Counted from the stretch's first letter, positions 17,918-28,896 are shown. The stretch: 64,000 bases of DNA from Pseudomonadota bacterium (GCA_029563075.1 JAKQTN010000033.1:62001-126000); one strand, 5' to 3'. Translations and numbers: made by a program. The notes: a model not told the origin generated them from the letters alone.

Positions 17918-18799
17918 ATGAAACCATTTAAACGATTATTAATAAGCACAACCATTGCATCTGCATTCATGACGGTCAGCCCACTGCAGGCACAGGTGCT
18001 GCCGGAGGCGTCGCTAGGCATTAAGATTCCGCTCGCAAAAAAACCGACTACACGCCCGATGACGGTGGCGTATGTGCCTGGACTCAGGCACTATTACATT
18101 GCGGATGGCGGCCTGGCGCCGATGGGTTCGGAAACTGAAGCGCCAGTATCCAAATCGCAAATCCATGCCTATGACGATAGCGGAAAATACGTTAATTCTG
18201 CCAAGCCTGGTTACGATAACCGCTCCATTTATTACAACCCGAACACCGACAAATTAGAGATTATTACCTATAATATTTCTAGCGAGGTTGGCTTTAGCCC
18301 CAATACCGGCCTGTATTCAATTAATTTAAGCGAGACTGGCGAAGTTACAGACTCATCCAGTGAAATAATGCAGTTTAACCCGGCATTTGGCAGTGCGGGC
18401 ACCATGCCGACCTATGATGCCGAAAATCAACGTTATTTCGCAAAACAGGGACGTAGCGACAAGGTGTTTATTGTCGACCCAAAGCAACGTGACAAATTAG
18501 GCGAAATTACGCTGGACCTGGCAAAAGCAGGTGCAGCGCACGACGACATCAGCGATCTATTTGCAGCATATACCGGCATTAAAGGTGAGGAGCTGATTCT
18601 GCTGGACATTGACCACAAGGCTGCGCTGGTGTTTGACCTGACAGGAAAATTTATCGCAAAGAGCGAATTGCCGAAAGATTTGAAACTGCGTGCTCAAAAC
18701 CACTACAACGGCCTGGGCTATGCAAATAACATGCTGTTTATTTATCAGGAAAACGAAGGTGAGTTTGGTGCGTATTATGGTTTTAAGATCATGAAATAG
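17918..18799 (+). CDS. Secreted protein of unknown function (beta-propeller-like composition)
   Basis: Signal peptide ...MTVSPLQAQ; repetitive YD/NP-containing beta-rich sequence. Confidence 0.6.
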   Translation: MKPFKRLLISTTIASAFMTVSPLQAQVLPEASLGIKIPLAKKPTTRPMTVAYVPGLRHYYIADGGLAPMGSETEAPVSKSQIHAYDDSGKYVNSAKPGYDNRSIYYNPNTDKLEIITYNISSEVGFSPNTGLYSINLSETGEVTDSSSEIMQFNPAFGSAGTMPTYDAENQRYFAKQGRSDKVFIVDPKQRDKLGEITLDLAKAGAAHDDISDLFAAYTGIKGEELILLDIDHKAALVFDLTGKFIAKSELPKDLKLRAQNHYNGLGYANNMLFIYQENEGEFGAYYGFKIMK

Positions 18800-18811
18800 A
18801 TTGAGGCAATT

Positions 18812-18851
18812 AAAAACCGCGCCGGAAAAAACATCTGAGCGCGGTTTTCTT
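18812..18851. terminator. Bidirectional terminator between convergent genes
   Basis: AAAACCGCGC ... GCGCGGTTTTCTTT. Confidence 0.75.
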
Positions 18852-18866
18852 TAGATCAAGGCGTAA

Positions 18867-19370
18867 TTACTTACCAAGTGCACCAGCCAGTTTGCCGGAC
18901 ACCATACCGAATACCGCACCAAGCACTGTAGAAACCGCCACCAGCAGCACAGGGTTTGACATATCCATGGCTGTCGCATTAGCAGCCGTACCAGCTGTAA
19001 GCGCCAAACCAGCAGTTGCCGCATAGCCATACACGTTAGCCGGCACTACAGAAAGCAAATTGCAACCTGCCACAGCCACCAGAGGGAATACCGTCACGGC
19101 AATAATCACCGGCGCGGCCAAAGCGCCTAAACCACCCAGCATGCCAGAGCTTACCAGGTACAATGCAATGCCCGCCATGACAGCACCGAAGATCATGCCT
19201 GCGATTGTTTTTTGCAATGCAGCGTTGTCGCCGCCGGTATGGAAATAGCAGCCCCAGGCAATAAAACCAACCCAAACCAAAGCTACGCTAGCGAGTGGAT
19301 TTAACGCCAGAAATGCCCAAACGCCACCGAGTACAGCAATACTTAAAGCTAATGCAGTTAACTTCGACAT
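18867..19370 (-). CDS. DUF1097-family membrane protein
   Basis: WVGFIAWGCYFHTGGDNAALQKTIAGMIFGAVMAGIALYL; hydrophobic, multi-TM. Confidence 0.8.
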   Translation of the reverse strand: MSKLTALALSIAVLGGVWAFLALNPLASVALVWVGFIAWGCYFHTGGDNAALQKTIAGMIFGAVMAGIALYLVSSGMLGGLGALAAPVIIAVTVFPLVAVAGCNLLSVVPANVYGYAATAGLALTAGTAANATAMDMSNPVLLVAVSTVLGAVFGMVSGKLAGALGK

Positions 19371-19554
19371 ACTTTATCTCCCTAAATTAAAAGGTAAAAC
19401 TCTTGTAAAAATAATGTGTTGAGAATTACAGCCAGTAATTTCAGTTTGGCGAAGCTACGATGAACCAGTGAACTACACCAACTTCAATCAGCAGACTTCG
19501 GGCAGTCTAGCCTCATTTTGGTGCAATTGACAAGCGTTTTTATGGAGGATGAAA

Positions 19555-20178
19555 TTAATTAAGGGAGGCCTGATTGATCTTTGTGCTGTAGTCCCAGTGT
19601 TTGCGCCACGCACCAAGCACCAGGTTGGGATACTGCGGTTTACCGAGACTGCCGTTATATCGACCCAAAGCACGATATAAGTCACCTTTTTCTATGTCGA
19701 TATAATGGCGTAATATCGTGCAGCCGTAACGCAGATTCAAACGCATATTAAACAAGTTCTGATCCGGAGTGCCTATGCTCTTCACCCAGAACGGCATCAC
19801 CTGCATATAGCCGCGCGCGCCGACGCTGGACACCGCATATTTTTTAAACCCGCTCTCCACCTGTATCAGCCCCAGAACCATTTGCGGATCTAAACCTGCG
19901 CGTGTTGCCTCGTAATGTACCGATCTTAAAAAGTCTTCACGGTACGCTTGATCCGGGAGGCGTTTTTTTAGACGCTGCGACATTTCATTCATCCAGACCT
20001 GACCTTCGATCTCGCTCCCAAACACCAGCTTGGGCGAAGCCAAATCACTTACTGATTTTTGCATCATCGCCTTAACGCTGTTTGAAAGCGGCTCTTCTCT
20101 CTGATTGCCTGCATGACACAGGGATGCCACGCCTATCAGCAACACAAGACAAAGTTTCTGTAAATTCTGTTTAAGCAT
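19555..20178 (-). CDS. Lytic transglycosylase (SLT domain)
   Basis: [75 protein letters not shown]. Confidence 0.9.
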   Translation of the reverse strand: MLKQNLQKLCLVLLIGVASLCHAGNQREEPLSNSVKAMMQKSVSDLASPKLVFGSEIEGQVWMNEMSQRLKKRLPDQAYREDFLRSVHYEATRAGLDPQMVLGLIQVESGFKKYAVSSVGARGYMQVMPFWVKSIGTPDQNLFNMRLNLRYGCTILRHYIDIEKGDLYRALGRYNGSLGKPQYPNLVLGAWRKHWDYSTKINQASLN

Positions 20179-21877
20179 TTATCTCAGATTTAATAAATTC
20201 GATGACTTCAGTAACAAGCAAATTCTGTGCCTCAACCGCATTTCTCGCTTTATATTCTACTTTGCCTTCGGCAAGCCCGCGCTCACCCACCACAATTCTG
20301 TGCGGAATACCTATCAGGTCGCTTTCGGCAAACATGACGCCGGGCCTCTCGCCACGGTCATCCAGCAGCACATCCATGCCCGCTTTTTTGCAGTATTCAT
20401 ACAATTGATTTGCGGTATTTTTCACAAATTCACTTTTATCCATGCCGATAGGGCAAATCACCAGCTCAAACGGCGCCATGCTCAGCGGGAAAATAATGCC
20501 TTTTTCGTCACTCCCCTGCTCAATTGCGGCACCCACAATGCGCGAAACGCCAATGCCATAACAACCCATTTCCATCACTTGTGATTGACCATTTTCATCC
20601 AGATATGTTGCATTCATCGCTTGGGCATACTTGGTACGCAGTTGAAAAATATGCCCCACTTCAATGCCGCGGCACAAGCTCAGCTTGCCTTTGCCGTCCG
20701 GACTGGCGTCGCCTTCCATCACGTTGCGAATATCCGCTACCAAGCTGGGCTCTGGCAAGTCGCGGCCGAAATTCACGCCGCTCAAATGGTATTTCGGCTT
20801 ATTGGCGCCGCACACAAAATCACTCATATTGGCAACAGTCTTATCTACAATCACCCTGACATTGCTGCCCACGCCAACCGGGCCAATAAAACCTGGAGGA
20901 CAGTTTAAATTAGCACGAATCTCTTCTTCAGTTGCAAATCTAAAATCATCCAGCACTTTTCCGGTTTTCACCTCATTCAAGTTATGGTCGCCACGCAGCA
21001 AGGCCAAATAAAATTTGTCATTTGCCACCAATGCAATCGCCTTCACCGTGCGCTCAATGCTTATTCCAAGCAGCTTCGCCACATCTTCGCATTGAGTTTG
21101 TTTGGGCGTTTCAACCTCCTGCATGGTCTGGCCGGGAACCGCTCTGGTACTGGCTTCCGGCAACGCCTCTGCAAGCTCCACATTGGCTGCATAATCCGAA
21201 TCTTCGCAGTAAGCCAGTGCATCCTCGCCGCTATCCGCCAGCACATGGAACTCCTGCGAGCCTTCGCCCCCGATTGCGCCGGAATCCGCCTTCACCGCGC
21301 GAAACTTAAGCCCGAGCCGCGTAAAGATATTACTGTAAGTCTGGTACATCTGCGCGTAGGTCTGTTGCAGCGACTCAAAATCAGCATGGAAAGAGTAGGC
21401 GTCTTTCATCATGAATTCGCGCGCGCGCATCACGCCAAAACGCGGGCGAATTTCATCGCGAAACTTGGTTTGAATCTGATACAAATTAATCGGCAATTGC
21501 TTATAGCTGTTGATTTCGCGGCGCACAATGTCGGTAATCACTTCTTCGTGCGTCGGGCCAAAACAAAAATCGCGCTCATGGCGGTCTTTTATTTTTAGCA
21601 TTTGCGGGCCGAACACGGCCCAGCGCCCGGTTTCATCCCACAACTCCTTGGGCTGTACAGCCGGCATCAAAAGCTCTAAAGCGCCGGCTTTGTTCATCTC
21701 GTCACGCACAACAGCTTCCACCTTGCGCAATACACGCAAACCAAGCGGCATCCAGCTATAGAGGCCATTGCCGAGCTTTTTAATCAGGCCGGCACGCACC
21801 ATCAGTTTGTGCGAAATCAGTTCGGCATCAGCTGGAGCTTCTTTTTGGGTGGCAATAAAAAATCGGGATGCGCGCAT
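20171..21877 (-). CDS. proS: Prolyl-tRNA synthetase
   Basis: [91 protein letters not shown]. Confidence 0.97.
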   Translation of the reverse strand: MRASRFFIATQKEAPADAELISHKLMVRAGLIKKLGNGLYSWMPLGLRVLRKVEAVVRDEMNKAGALELLMPAVQPKELWDETGRWAVFGPQMLKIKDRHERDFCFGPTHEEVITDIVRREINSYKQLPINLYQIQTKFRDEIRPRFGVMRAREFMMKDAYSFHADFESLQQTYAQMYQTYSNIFTRLGLKFRAVKADSGAIGGEGSQEFHVLADSGEDALAYCEDSDYAANVELAEALPEASTRAVPGQTMQEVETPKQTQCEDVAKLLGISIERTVKAIALVANDKFYLALLRGDHNLNEVKTGKVLDDFRFATEEEIRANLNCPPGFIGPVGVGSNVRVIVDKTVANMSDFVCGANKPKYHLSGVNFGRDLPEPSLVADIRNVMEGDASPDGKGKLSLCRGIEVGHIFQLRTKYAQAMNATYLDENGQSQVMEMGCYGIGVSRIVGAAIEQGSDEKGIIFPLSMAPFELVICPIGMDKSEFVKNTANQLYEYCKKAGMDVLLDDRGERPGVMFAESDLIGIPHRIVVGERGLAEGKVEYKARNAVEAQNLLVTEVIEFIKSEINA

Positions 21878-21956
21878 AAAATCTCTAATTCAATAAATAG
21901 GCTGAATTTTAACGGTAAACGCTGATTAAGTCAGCCGAAATTAATACGCAGGCGGC

Positions 21957-22613
21957 TTACTTTTGCGGGTTGCCAATCTTCACTGATCGCGCCTTGCCAA
22001 TCGGGCTGTCATCTGGAATATAACCTGATTTCCATAAAGAAAAAGGCGCAATGGTAGCGGCATGGCCGTTATCATAAAACCAGCTGTCTACCGCGTATCT
22101 TTCGCCCGATTTAATTTCGCGAATCACCGCTGTGCTATGCGGCCAGCCCGTAACAAAGAAATTGCGCGTGCGGATGTCTTCAATCTCGTGCAATGGCATC
22201 AAGCCTTGCTGTTTCAGTAGCCGCATATAGGTAGTTGAGTTGATTGCCTCGTCATTGCAATCCTGTTGACCTGAATAACCGGCATTATCAAACGTTCCCG
22301 CCCGGTCGGCAGAAGTACCCACTTTCCGCCCAACCAGCGCTTCCAGCACGCCAATCGCTTGTGCGATCTTTTTACGTTCATCTTCGGCATCGATGGCTGG
22401 ATGATTGAATATCCCGGACACGGCGCTCCACTCCTGCGTGGTGAGTGAGGTTTTCGACACCTCCGCACAGCCACCGCCCTGACACACTTCGAACTGGTTT
22501 AGCTGAGGCGTTTGATGAAAAATACGTGAAACATCTGCCAAAGCGGCCTGCGCCGATGCATTGCAATACAAAACCAGAACGCTAGAGGATAACAGGCTTG
22601 TCAGAAACTTCAT
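21957..22613 (-). CDS. Secreted protein with possible transglutaminase/BTLCP-like Cys-His-Asp triad
   Basis: Signal peptide; QQDCNDEAINSTTYMRLLKQQGL ... WPHSTAVIREIKSGERYAVDSWFYDNG. Confidence 0.6.
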   Translation of the reverse strand: MKFLTSLLSSSVLVLYCNASAQAALADVSRIFHQTPQLNQFEVCQGGGCAEVSKTSLTTQEWSAVSGIFNHPAIDAEDERKKIAQAIGVLEALVGRKVGTSADRAGTFDNAGYSGQQDCNDEAINSTTYMRLLKQQGLMPLHEIEDIRTRNFFVTGWPHSTAVIREIKSGERYAVDSWFYDNGHAATIAPFSLWKSGYIPDDSPIGKARSVKIGNPQK

Positions 22614-23091
22614 TTTTATTCGCGCCCGTTAACGGGAAATGCTGTTCCAGCGCTGCGCTGATTTTTTCAATGCCATGCAGAACGCCGGCTTCGAACTCGC
22701 CTTGCCTGAACAACACTTCCATCTCATGGCAAATCGCTTCCCAGCCGTCGTGCCCGATATGCTGGTCTATTCCCCTGTCGGCCACAATTTCCACATCGCG
22801 GTCAGCCAGTAGCAGGTAAATCAGCACGCCATTGTTATATTCGGTATCCCAGATGTTCAGGCGGCCGAATAGCTCGATCGCACGTTTTTTCGGTGTCTTT
22901 TTGCAAATAATTTCATAGGGATGCAAGCCCGCCTCAACTACAAAACGGATTTCCCCGGCGTGCCTTTTCTCGCTTGCTGTAATGGCCTTTTGGATTTCGT
23001 GTAGCGCGATCGCAGAAAAATAGCGCCTGACCTGCCACGGGTTGCTGAACATGTGTTTAAAAAAACGGGCTATAGGGTCTTGTCGTTTCAT
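22582..23091 (-). CDS. TPM domain protein (short form)
   Basis: MKRQDPIARFFKHMFSNPWQ..., LFGRLNIWDTEYNNGVLIYLLLADRDVEIVADRGIDQHIG; start at 23091 overlaps stop of upstream gene (TAATG). Confidence 0.85.
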   Translation of the reverse strand: MKRQDPIARFFKHMFSNPWQVRRYFSAIALHEIQKAITASEKRHAGEIRFVVEAGLHPYEIICKKTPKKRAIELFGRLNIWDTEYNNGVLIYLLLADRDVEIVADRGIDQHIGHDGWEAICHEMEVLFRQGEFEAGVLHGIEKISAALEQHFPLTGANKNEVSDKPVIL

Positions 23092-23957
23092 TACCAGTCT
23101 CCTGATGCACCGCCGCCGCCGAAACCGCCACCGCCGCCGCTGAACACGTCGCCCCCGCCGGGGCTCCAGCCACCACCGTACCCCCCCGGGGAGCCTCTCC
23201 CGCCGTAGCCGTTGATACCGCGGCTGCCCAACATCATGGTGATAAAAAACGCGACTACACCCAAAATTGCTGCGCTGCCTAAAGCCACGCCCAGCAACCA
23301 AACGACAGTGCCCATTAGTCCGCCATTTAAGGCGCTGCCGAAAAATGTGCCGAACATGCTGCGCAATACAAGGCCGGCAATCAGCCCGCCAAATAGCAGC
23401 ATGGGCAGCAAGTTCATGATATCCATGCCGCTGGATGCCGCGCGGTCAGGCGCTGGCAGCGGCTCACCATCCACCAGCGCAATCAGCTTGTCCACGCCCG
23501 CATCCAGGCCGCCGTAAAAATCGCCCTGCTTGAATTTGGGTGCTATAACCTCAGAAATCACGCGCTTGGTGGTTAAATCCGGAATCGCGCCTTCCAGGCC
23601 GTAACCGACTTCGATACGAATTTTACGGTCATTCTTTGCCACCAGAATCAGCAAGCCGTCGTCAGCTTTTTTGCGGCCGAGTTTCCATTTATCCACGACG
23701 CGCATACTGTATTGGGCAATATCTTCAGGCTGCGTGCTGGGAACGATGAGCAGCGCGATCTGGCTGCCTTTTTTCTGCTCGAAAGCCGTCAATTTAGCCT
23801 CTAGTGAAGCTTGCTCAGCCTGCGATAAAGTATTGGTTAAATCGGTAACACGCGTCTTTAGTGCCGGAACAGGAAGTACCTCAGCATGCACCGAGCCTGA
23901 TGCCAGATGCAGCATCAAGCCTAGCGCGCACAACCCAGCTTTGAATGTTGAAAACAC
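23091..23957 (-). CDS. YgcG-like TPM domain protein with Gly-rich C-terminus
   Basis: VTDLTNTLSQAEQASLEAKLTAFEQKKGSQIALLIVPSTQPEDI...; C-terminal GGYGGGWSPGGGDVFSGGGGGFGGGGASGDW. Confidence 0.9.
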   Translation of the reverse strand: MFSTFKAGLCALGLMLHLASGSVHAEVLPVPALKTRVTDLTNTLSQAEQASLEAKLTAFEQKKGSQIALLIVPSTQPEDIAQYSMRVVDKWKLGRKKADDGLLILVAKNDRKIRIEVGYGLEGAIPDLTTKRVISEVIAPKFKQGDFYGGLDAGVDKLIALVDGEPLPAPDRAASSGMDIMNLLPMLLFGGLIAGLVLRSMFGTFFGSALNGGLMGTVVWLLGVALGSAAILGVVAFFITMMLGSRGINGYGGRGSPGGYGGGWSPGGGDVFSGGGGGFGGGGASGDW

Positions 23958-23976
23958 GTGTTAGCTGAAACCCGGT

Positions 23977-24576
23977 TTACTTCTTGTCGCCAAACTCAAC
24001 TTTTGGAGCGGCAGAAATCGATTTTTCGTTTTCAACAGTAAACGAAGGCTTGGCTTTATAACCGAACATCATCGCGGTCAGGTTTTCCGGGAAAGAACGT
24101 ACGGCCACGTTGTAATCCTTGATCGTTTCAATATAGCGATTACGCGCCACGGCCACACGATTCTCGGTACCTTCCAGTTGCGCCTGCAAATCCCTGAAGC
24201 CCTGGTCAGCCTTAAGATTTGGGTAGTTTTCAGCCACCGCCATCAAACGGGATAATGCGCTGGTTAACTGACCCTGCGCTGCCTGAAATTTCGCAAAAGC
24301 CTCAGGATCATTCAGCAGTTCCGGCGTTACCTGCATGCTGCCCACTTTACTGCGCGCATTCGAGACTTCTGTCAGCACTTCTTTTTCGTGCTCGGCATAG
24401 CCTTTAACTGTTTCCACCAGATTAGGCACTAAATCGGCACGGCGCTGGTATTGGTTCAGCACTTCAGACCAGCTGGCTTTGGCTTCTTCATCCAGGCTCT
24501 GAAATTTGTTGTAGCCGCAGCCGGTTAAGGCCAGCGCTAAAGAAAAAATTACAATTTTTGAAATTAAATTTTTCAT
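23977..24576 (-). CDS. LemA family protein
   Basis: WSEVLNQYQRRADLVPNLVETVKGYAEHEKEVLTEVSNAR, ENRVAVARNRYIETIKDYN. Confidence 0.93.
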   Translation of the reverse strand: MKNLISKIVIFSLALALTGCGYNKFQSLDEEAKASWSEVLNQYQRRADLVPNLVETVKGYAEHEKEVLTEVSNARSKVGSMQVTPELLNDPEAFAKFQAAQGQLTSALSRLMAVAENYPNLKADQGFRDLQAQLEGTENRVAVARNRYIETIKDYNVAVRSFPENLTAMMFGYKAKPSFTVENEKSISAAPKVEFGDKK

Positions 24577-24649
24577 GGTTTTCCTTCAAAAGATAAAGTG
24601 AGCATACTCAAGGTAACATGTTTTAAGTATATTGCGTTCATTCGTTCGA

Positions 24650-25366
24650 TTACAAGCCCGATTCGCTGATTTTGGCCATGGTCGATTTTGCCAGACATAA
24701 ATCGTCCCATGCCTTGGCTTTGTCTGCCAGGTTGCGCAGCAAATAAGCAGGATGATACGTCACAATGACTGGCACGCCATGATATTGGTGCAGCTTACCA
24801 CGCAGGCTGGTCACCGTGGCATCCGAATTCAGCAAGGTTTGCGCCGCAAACTTACCCAATGCGAGAATCAGTTTGGGTTTAATCAGTTCTACCTGGCGCT
24901 TCAAATAAGGGCTGCACTGCATCACCTCTTCGCCATGCGGGTCGCGATTTTCCGGGGGGCGGCACTTTAGCACATTGGCAATGTATACATTTTCGCCGCG
25001 ACGGAGATCAATCGCTGCCAGCATATTGTCCAGCAGTTTGCCCGCCTGCCCCACGAACGGCTCGCCGCGTTTGTCTTCTTCCGCACCGGGTGCTTCGCCG
25101 ACAATCAGCCAGTCGGCGTTTTCATCGCCTACGCCAAACACGGTTTGCGTACGCGTCCTGACCAGCCCGCATGCCTGGCAACTCTTGACACAGGCCTGCA
25201 AAGCCTGCCAATCCATGCTTTCAATAGTCGCCCCGGGAGGAAATGTCGGCGCGCCTTCCAGGCTGATTGCTTTTTCATGTTTTTCTGCAGCTGCAGGCTG
25301 CGCGCACAACTTCCATTCTGGCAGCAATTCCAGCTCGCGCAATATATCTTCTCGCGTCATACTCAT
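24650..25366 (-). CDS. Uracil-DNA glycosylase family protein (type 4-like)
   Basis: [57 protein letters not shown]. Confidence 0.92.
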   Translation of the reverse strand: MSMTREDILRELELLPEWKLCAQPAAAEKHEKAISLEGAPTFPPGATIESMDWQALQACVKSCQACGLVRTRTQTVFGVGDENADWLIVGEAPGAEEDKRGEPFVGQAGKLLDNMLAAIDLRRGENVYIANVLKCRPPENRDPHGEEVMQCSPYLKRQVELIKPKLILALGKFAAQTLLNSDATVTSLRGKLHQYHGVPVIVTYHPAYLLRNLADKAKAWDDLCLAKSTMAKISESGL

Positions 25367-25376
25367 AATTTCATTA

Positions 25377-25853
25377 TCATAGCGCCAGCCCCATCAACAC
25401 CGCGTCTTCACGGCCCGATTTAAATATTTTTGGGTCCGCAGGGTAATATCCGCGACGCACCGCCATTTCGCAAAACCCCATATTTTCGTAAAGGGCGATA
25501 GCGGAAATATTACTTGGCCGCACTTCCAAAAACATATTCGCCGCCTTGTGATTTTTTGCGATTTTTAACATGTGTTCCAGCAAATAGCGCCCCAAGCCTT
25601 GTTTTTGATGCGTTTTTGCAATGCTTAAATTGAGCAGGTGCGCTTCATCCAGCACCATCATCATGAGTGCGTAACCAATCATTTCTTTATTCTCTTCCAA
25701 CACCCAGGCGCTGTAGCCGCTATTCAACGAATCGCTGAAATTGCCCCGCGTCCATGGGTGTGAATAAATCGTCGGCTCGATTTGCATAACCGCGTCCAGA
25801 TCGTCCATTTGCATGGGACGTAGCTGGTATTGCGGCTTTAACATTGCGCTCAT
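25377..25853 (-). CDS. rimI: Ribosomal protein S18-alanine N-acetyltransferase
   Basis: [57 protein letters not shown]; coupled to tsaB. Confidence 0.92.
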   Translation of the reverse strand: MSAMLKPQYQLRPMQMDDLDAVMQIEPTIYSHPWTRGNFSDSLNSGYSAWVLEENKEMIGYALMMMVLDEAHLLNLSIAKTHQKQGLGRYLLEHMLKIAKNHKAANMFLEVRPSNISAIALYENMGFCEMAVRRGYYPADPKIFKSGREDAVLMGLAL

Positions 25854-26539
25854 AAACGCTGCCCTAGCTCGCGTTCCCGCGTAGTGAGAGCGACGCGATT
25901 GCGAATATAAATCGGCGCGGCCTCGCTGGCTGGCTTGGCATTGCCCGCTGCAAGGGCAGGCAGCCCTAGCTGCAAAATAGCCTCTGCAGTTGGTGTGATA
26001 TCAGGCAATATCTGACTTAAATTCTTTGCATAAATTCTACTTAACACTTCACCATAAGCTGCCCAACCGCTTCCCACGCCCACCCAATCGCCACCATCAA
26101 GCGCTGGTGCGGCTTCCGGCTTGCATACGGTTGTTGCGCTTACTTCATGCCAAGCGCCATTTTGTTTGACATAAGCCGCATGGTAAATCTCGCCCATGCG
26201 TGCATCCAGACACGCGATGACTCTATCTTTACCGCTCGCCTCTGCCGCAGCCATTAAAGTATTGATGCCTGCCACAGGCAGATTGGCGCCAAACCCCAAA
26301 CCCTGCGCCACGCCGCACGCGATGCGCACGCCAGTGAACGAGCCAGGACCTGCACCAAACGCGATGCCGTCAAGATCGGACAGCTTAATCTCTGCTTCAT
26401 CCAGCAAAACCTGAATTCGCGGCAGAATCAGCTGTGATGCGGTCTGACCAACGTTTTGGTAGTGCGAGAATGACTTATCACCCACTTGCAAAGCGAGTGA
26501 CAGAAATTCAGTGGAGGTATCAAGGGCGAGGATTTTCAT
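25850..26539 (-). CDS. tsaB: tRNA threonylcarbamoyladenosine biosynthesis protein TsaB
   Basis: MKILALDTSTEFLSLAL, GIAFGAGPGSFTGVRIACGVAQGL, IACLDARMGEIYHA. Confidence 0.95.
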   Translation of the reverse strand: MKILALDTSTEFLSLALQVGDKSFSHYQNVGQTASQLILPRIQVLLDEAEIKLSDLDGIAFGAGPGSFTGVRIACGVAQGLGFGANLPVAGINTLMAAAEASGKDRVIACLDARMGEIYHAAYVKQNGAWHEVSATTVCKPEAAPALDGGDWVGVGSGWAAYGEVLSRIYAKNLSQILPDITPTAEAILQLGLPALAAGNAKPASEAAPIYIRNRVALTTRERELGQRL

Positions 26540-26551
26540 TTTAGATGCAAG

Positions 26552-26950
26552 TCATTCAGCCGCTATTTTGCCACGAAGTCGCTTGATTTGCCCGCGCAAA
26601 CTCTTGCTATCCACGCGCCTTTTTTGTGAAGCGCGCGTTGGCCGCGTGGCGTAACGTGTTGGTTTTACTTGGTTAGCGGCGTTGACAATCTCATGCAGAC
26701 GCTTAATCGCATCCTTCTTATTCGCCTCTTGCGTACGGTATTGCTGCGCTTTAAGAACCAACACCCCTTCATCGGTAATGCGGCTATCCTTGCTATTTAA
26801 CAAGCGCTCTTTTAGCCAATCGCTTAAGCTACTGGCAACGATATCAAACCGCAAATGAATCGCGCTGGAAACCTTATTCACGTTCTGCCCACCCGCGCCC
26901 TGCGCGCGGATGGCGGTGAGTTCGTATTCGGTTTCAGGAATTTCGATCAT
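26552..26950 (-). CDS. arfB: Peptidyl-tRNA hydrolase ArfB (YaeJ)
   Basis: AIRAQGAGGQNVNKVSSAIHLRFD, C-terminal basic tail RATQKKRVDSKSLRG type. Confidence 0.93.
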   Translation of the reverse strand: MIEIPETEYELTAIRAQGAGGQNVNKVSSAIHLRFDIVASSLSDWLKERLLNSKDSRITDEGVLVLKAQQYRTQEANKKDAIKRLHEIVNAANQVKPTRYATRPTRASQKRRVDSKSLRGQIKRLRGKIAAE

Positions 26951-28896
26951 TCTTTTTCCTGGAACTCCTCAGTAAAAAACGCTTCCACATCCGCCAGCTC
27001 TTTCGTACGCTTAAACGGCGGCAGGCTTTGCCAGATGCGCTTTCCGTAAGGTTTGGTGATGAGGCGCGGGTCGCAAATCACCAGCACGCCACGGTCTTGT
27101 TCATCGCGAATTAAGCGCCCTGCGCCTTGCTTGAGCGTAATCACCGAGTATGGCAGCTGATATTCCATAAAGGCGTTTTTGCCCTCAGCGTTCATTTTAT
27201 CAATACGCGCAGAGAGCACCGGGTCATCCGGCGGGGCGAACGGCAGTTTGTCGATAATCACCACACTCAGCGCTTCGCCGCGCACGTCCACGCCTTCCCA
27301 AAAACTCTGGCTGCCCACCAGTACCGCATTTCCGTGTACACGGAAGCGGTCCAGCAGTTCGGTACGCGTGCTTTCGCCCTGCAATAACAGCGGGTATTCC
27401 ATGCCATTAGTGGCAAAGGCCTCTTTCAGCAATGCATGGATTTCGCGCATGGCTTTGAGTGAAGTGCACAGTACAAAAGCGCGGCCCTGGCTGGCCTGAA
27501 TGACCGGCAGGCTGACGGCTGCCACGGCGGCGGCATATGCAGATGAGTTAGGATCCGGCATGCCAGCAGGCGCATATAATAAGGCTTGGCGGCCATAGTC
27601 AAACGGGCTTTGCCAATAGCCAGTCTCGGCTGCATGCAGGCCCATCTGGCTCATGTAATGACTGAAATCGCTTTTCACGGCGAGTGTAGCCGAAGTGAAA
27701 ATCCAAGCCCGCGGCTGCGCGCTAAGCTGCTTGCCAAAACTATCCGCTACGCTAAGCGGCGTGGCATGCAGTTGCACCGACTGCGTGAACACTTCTACCC
27801 AGCGCACCAAATTGGCATTCCCCGCTTTAATCCAGCTATTCAGCTGCTCGCCCAAGGCCTCGCCGCGCTGCCAGCATTTTTCCAGACCAGGGTCCCGTGC
27901 CGCCTGGCTTTCCAGCACTTTTGTGAGCTCGCTTAGCATGGTTTGCAGGTCGCTAAAGGCAGCCTCAAAGCCTTTTAATGCGAGCGCTTTTTGCACAGGC
28001 AAACGCGAACCTTCGTAAGCAAAAACCAGCCGAAAGTCTTTGCAGGCCTTTTCCAGCCTGGGAATGGCCTCGCCCAAAGCCACGCAATCCTTGGCCAGGC
28101 TTAAGTGCGCAATGGTAGCGTCACGCGCCAATTCCATCAGCTGACTGGTAGAAATATCCTCGCCAAAAAACAAACCTGCCACTTCGGGCAATTGGTGCGC
28201 TTCATCAAAAATCACCGTATTGGCACTAGGCAGCAACTCTGCCACACCTTCGTCGCGCAGCATCACATCGGCAAAAAACAGGTGATGATTCACAACGACA
28301 ACATCGGCCGCCAGCGCCTTTTTACGCGCCTCCATTACAAAACAGTCTTTATAGAAGCTGCAATCCTGGCCCAGGCAATTGTCACGCGTAGACGTCACAT
28401 TCAGCCATATCGTCGCGTTTTCCGGCACCTCAGTAAGTTCGCTTTTATCACCGGTTTTGCTGTTTTCCGCAAAGTTTTTAATCAAATGCACATATTTGGC
28501 ATCTTCACGCGAGGCAAACCGTCCGCTATTTGCTGCATTTTCTAAATGATAATGACACACATAATTGGCGCGACCTTTCAGCATGGCCACCGTTACAGGG
28601 ACTTTCAGGGCATCGCGCACATTCGGCAAATCGCGGTTGAATAGCTGATCCTGCAGGGTTTTGGTGCCGGTAGAAATAATCACCTTACCGCCCGAAAGCA
28701 AGGCTGGCACTAAATAAGCAAAGGTTTTGCCGGTGCCTGTGCCCGCCTCGGCCACCAGCTGTTTGTTGCCTTTGATGGCAGCCTCGATCGCCACAGCCAT
28801 TTCCAGCTGCTGCGCACGCTCCGAAAAACCTTCAATGGCTACAGCCAAGGCGCCATCTTGCTTAAATATTTGAGTAAGTTGTGAATTTTCTGACAT
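26947..28896 (-). CDS. DinG/YoaA-like ATP-dependent DNA helicase
   Basis: VAEAGTGTGKTFAYLVPAL, VIFDEAHQLPE, FWEGVDVRGEALSVVIIDKLPF, QGAGRLIRDEQDRGVLVICDPR. Confidence 0.93.
   Translation of the reverse strand: MSENSQLTQIFKQDGALAVAIEGFSERAQQLEMAVAIEAAIKGNKQLVAEAGTGTGKTFAYLVPALLSGGKVIISTGTKTLQDQLFNRDLPNVRDALKVPVTVAMLKGRANYVCHYHLENAANSGRFASREDAKYVHLIKNFAENSKTGDKSELTEVPENATIWLNVTSTRDNCLGQDCSFYKDCFVMEARKKALAADVVVVNHHLFFADVMLRDEGVAELLPSANTVIFDEAHQLPEVAGLFFGEDISTSQLMELARDATIAHLSLAKDCVALGEAIPRLEKACKDFRLVFAYEGSRLPVQKALALKGFEAAFSDLQTMLSELTKVLESQAARDPGLEKCWQRGEALGEQLNSWIKAGNANLVRWVEVFTQSVQLHATPLSVADSFGKQLSAQPRAWIFTSATLAVKSDFSHYMSQMGLHAAETGYWQSPFDYGRQALLYAPAGMPDPNSSAYAAAVAAVSLPVIQASQGRAFVLCTSLKAMREIHALLKEAFATNGMEYPLLLQGESTRTELLDRFRVHGNAVLVGSQSFWEGVDVRGEALSVVIIDKLPFAPPDDPVLSARIDKMNAEGKNAFMEYQLPYSVITLKQGAGRLIRDEQDRGVLVICDPRLITKPYGKRIWQSLPPFKRTKELADVEAFFTEEFQEKE

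Noticed and set aside
20202-21761. Plus-strand ORFs overlapping proS
   Set aside because: Fully contained in the well supported proS gene; no recognisable domains.
21905-21935. GCTGATTAAGTCAGC resembling the element terminus TCTGATTAAGTCC
   Set aside because: No partner terminus within a plausible distance; probably a small local palindrome downstream of proS.
23094-23210. GGC/CCG-rich repetitive DNA
   Set aside because: Explained by the Gly-rich C-terminus of the YgcG-like protein, which is normal for that family.
22582-23301. ORF-track N-terminal extension (MVAGRGFRQRSNFG...) of the short TPM gene
   Set aside because: Extension is antiparallel low-complexity Arg-rich translation of the Gly-rich tail of the upstream gene; the natural start is MKRQDPIARF at 23091.
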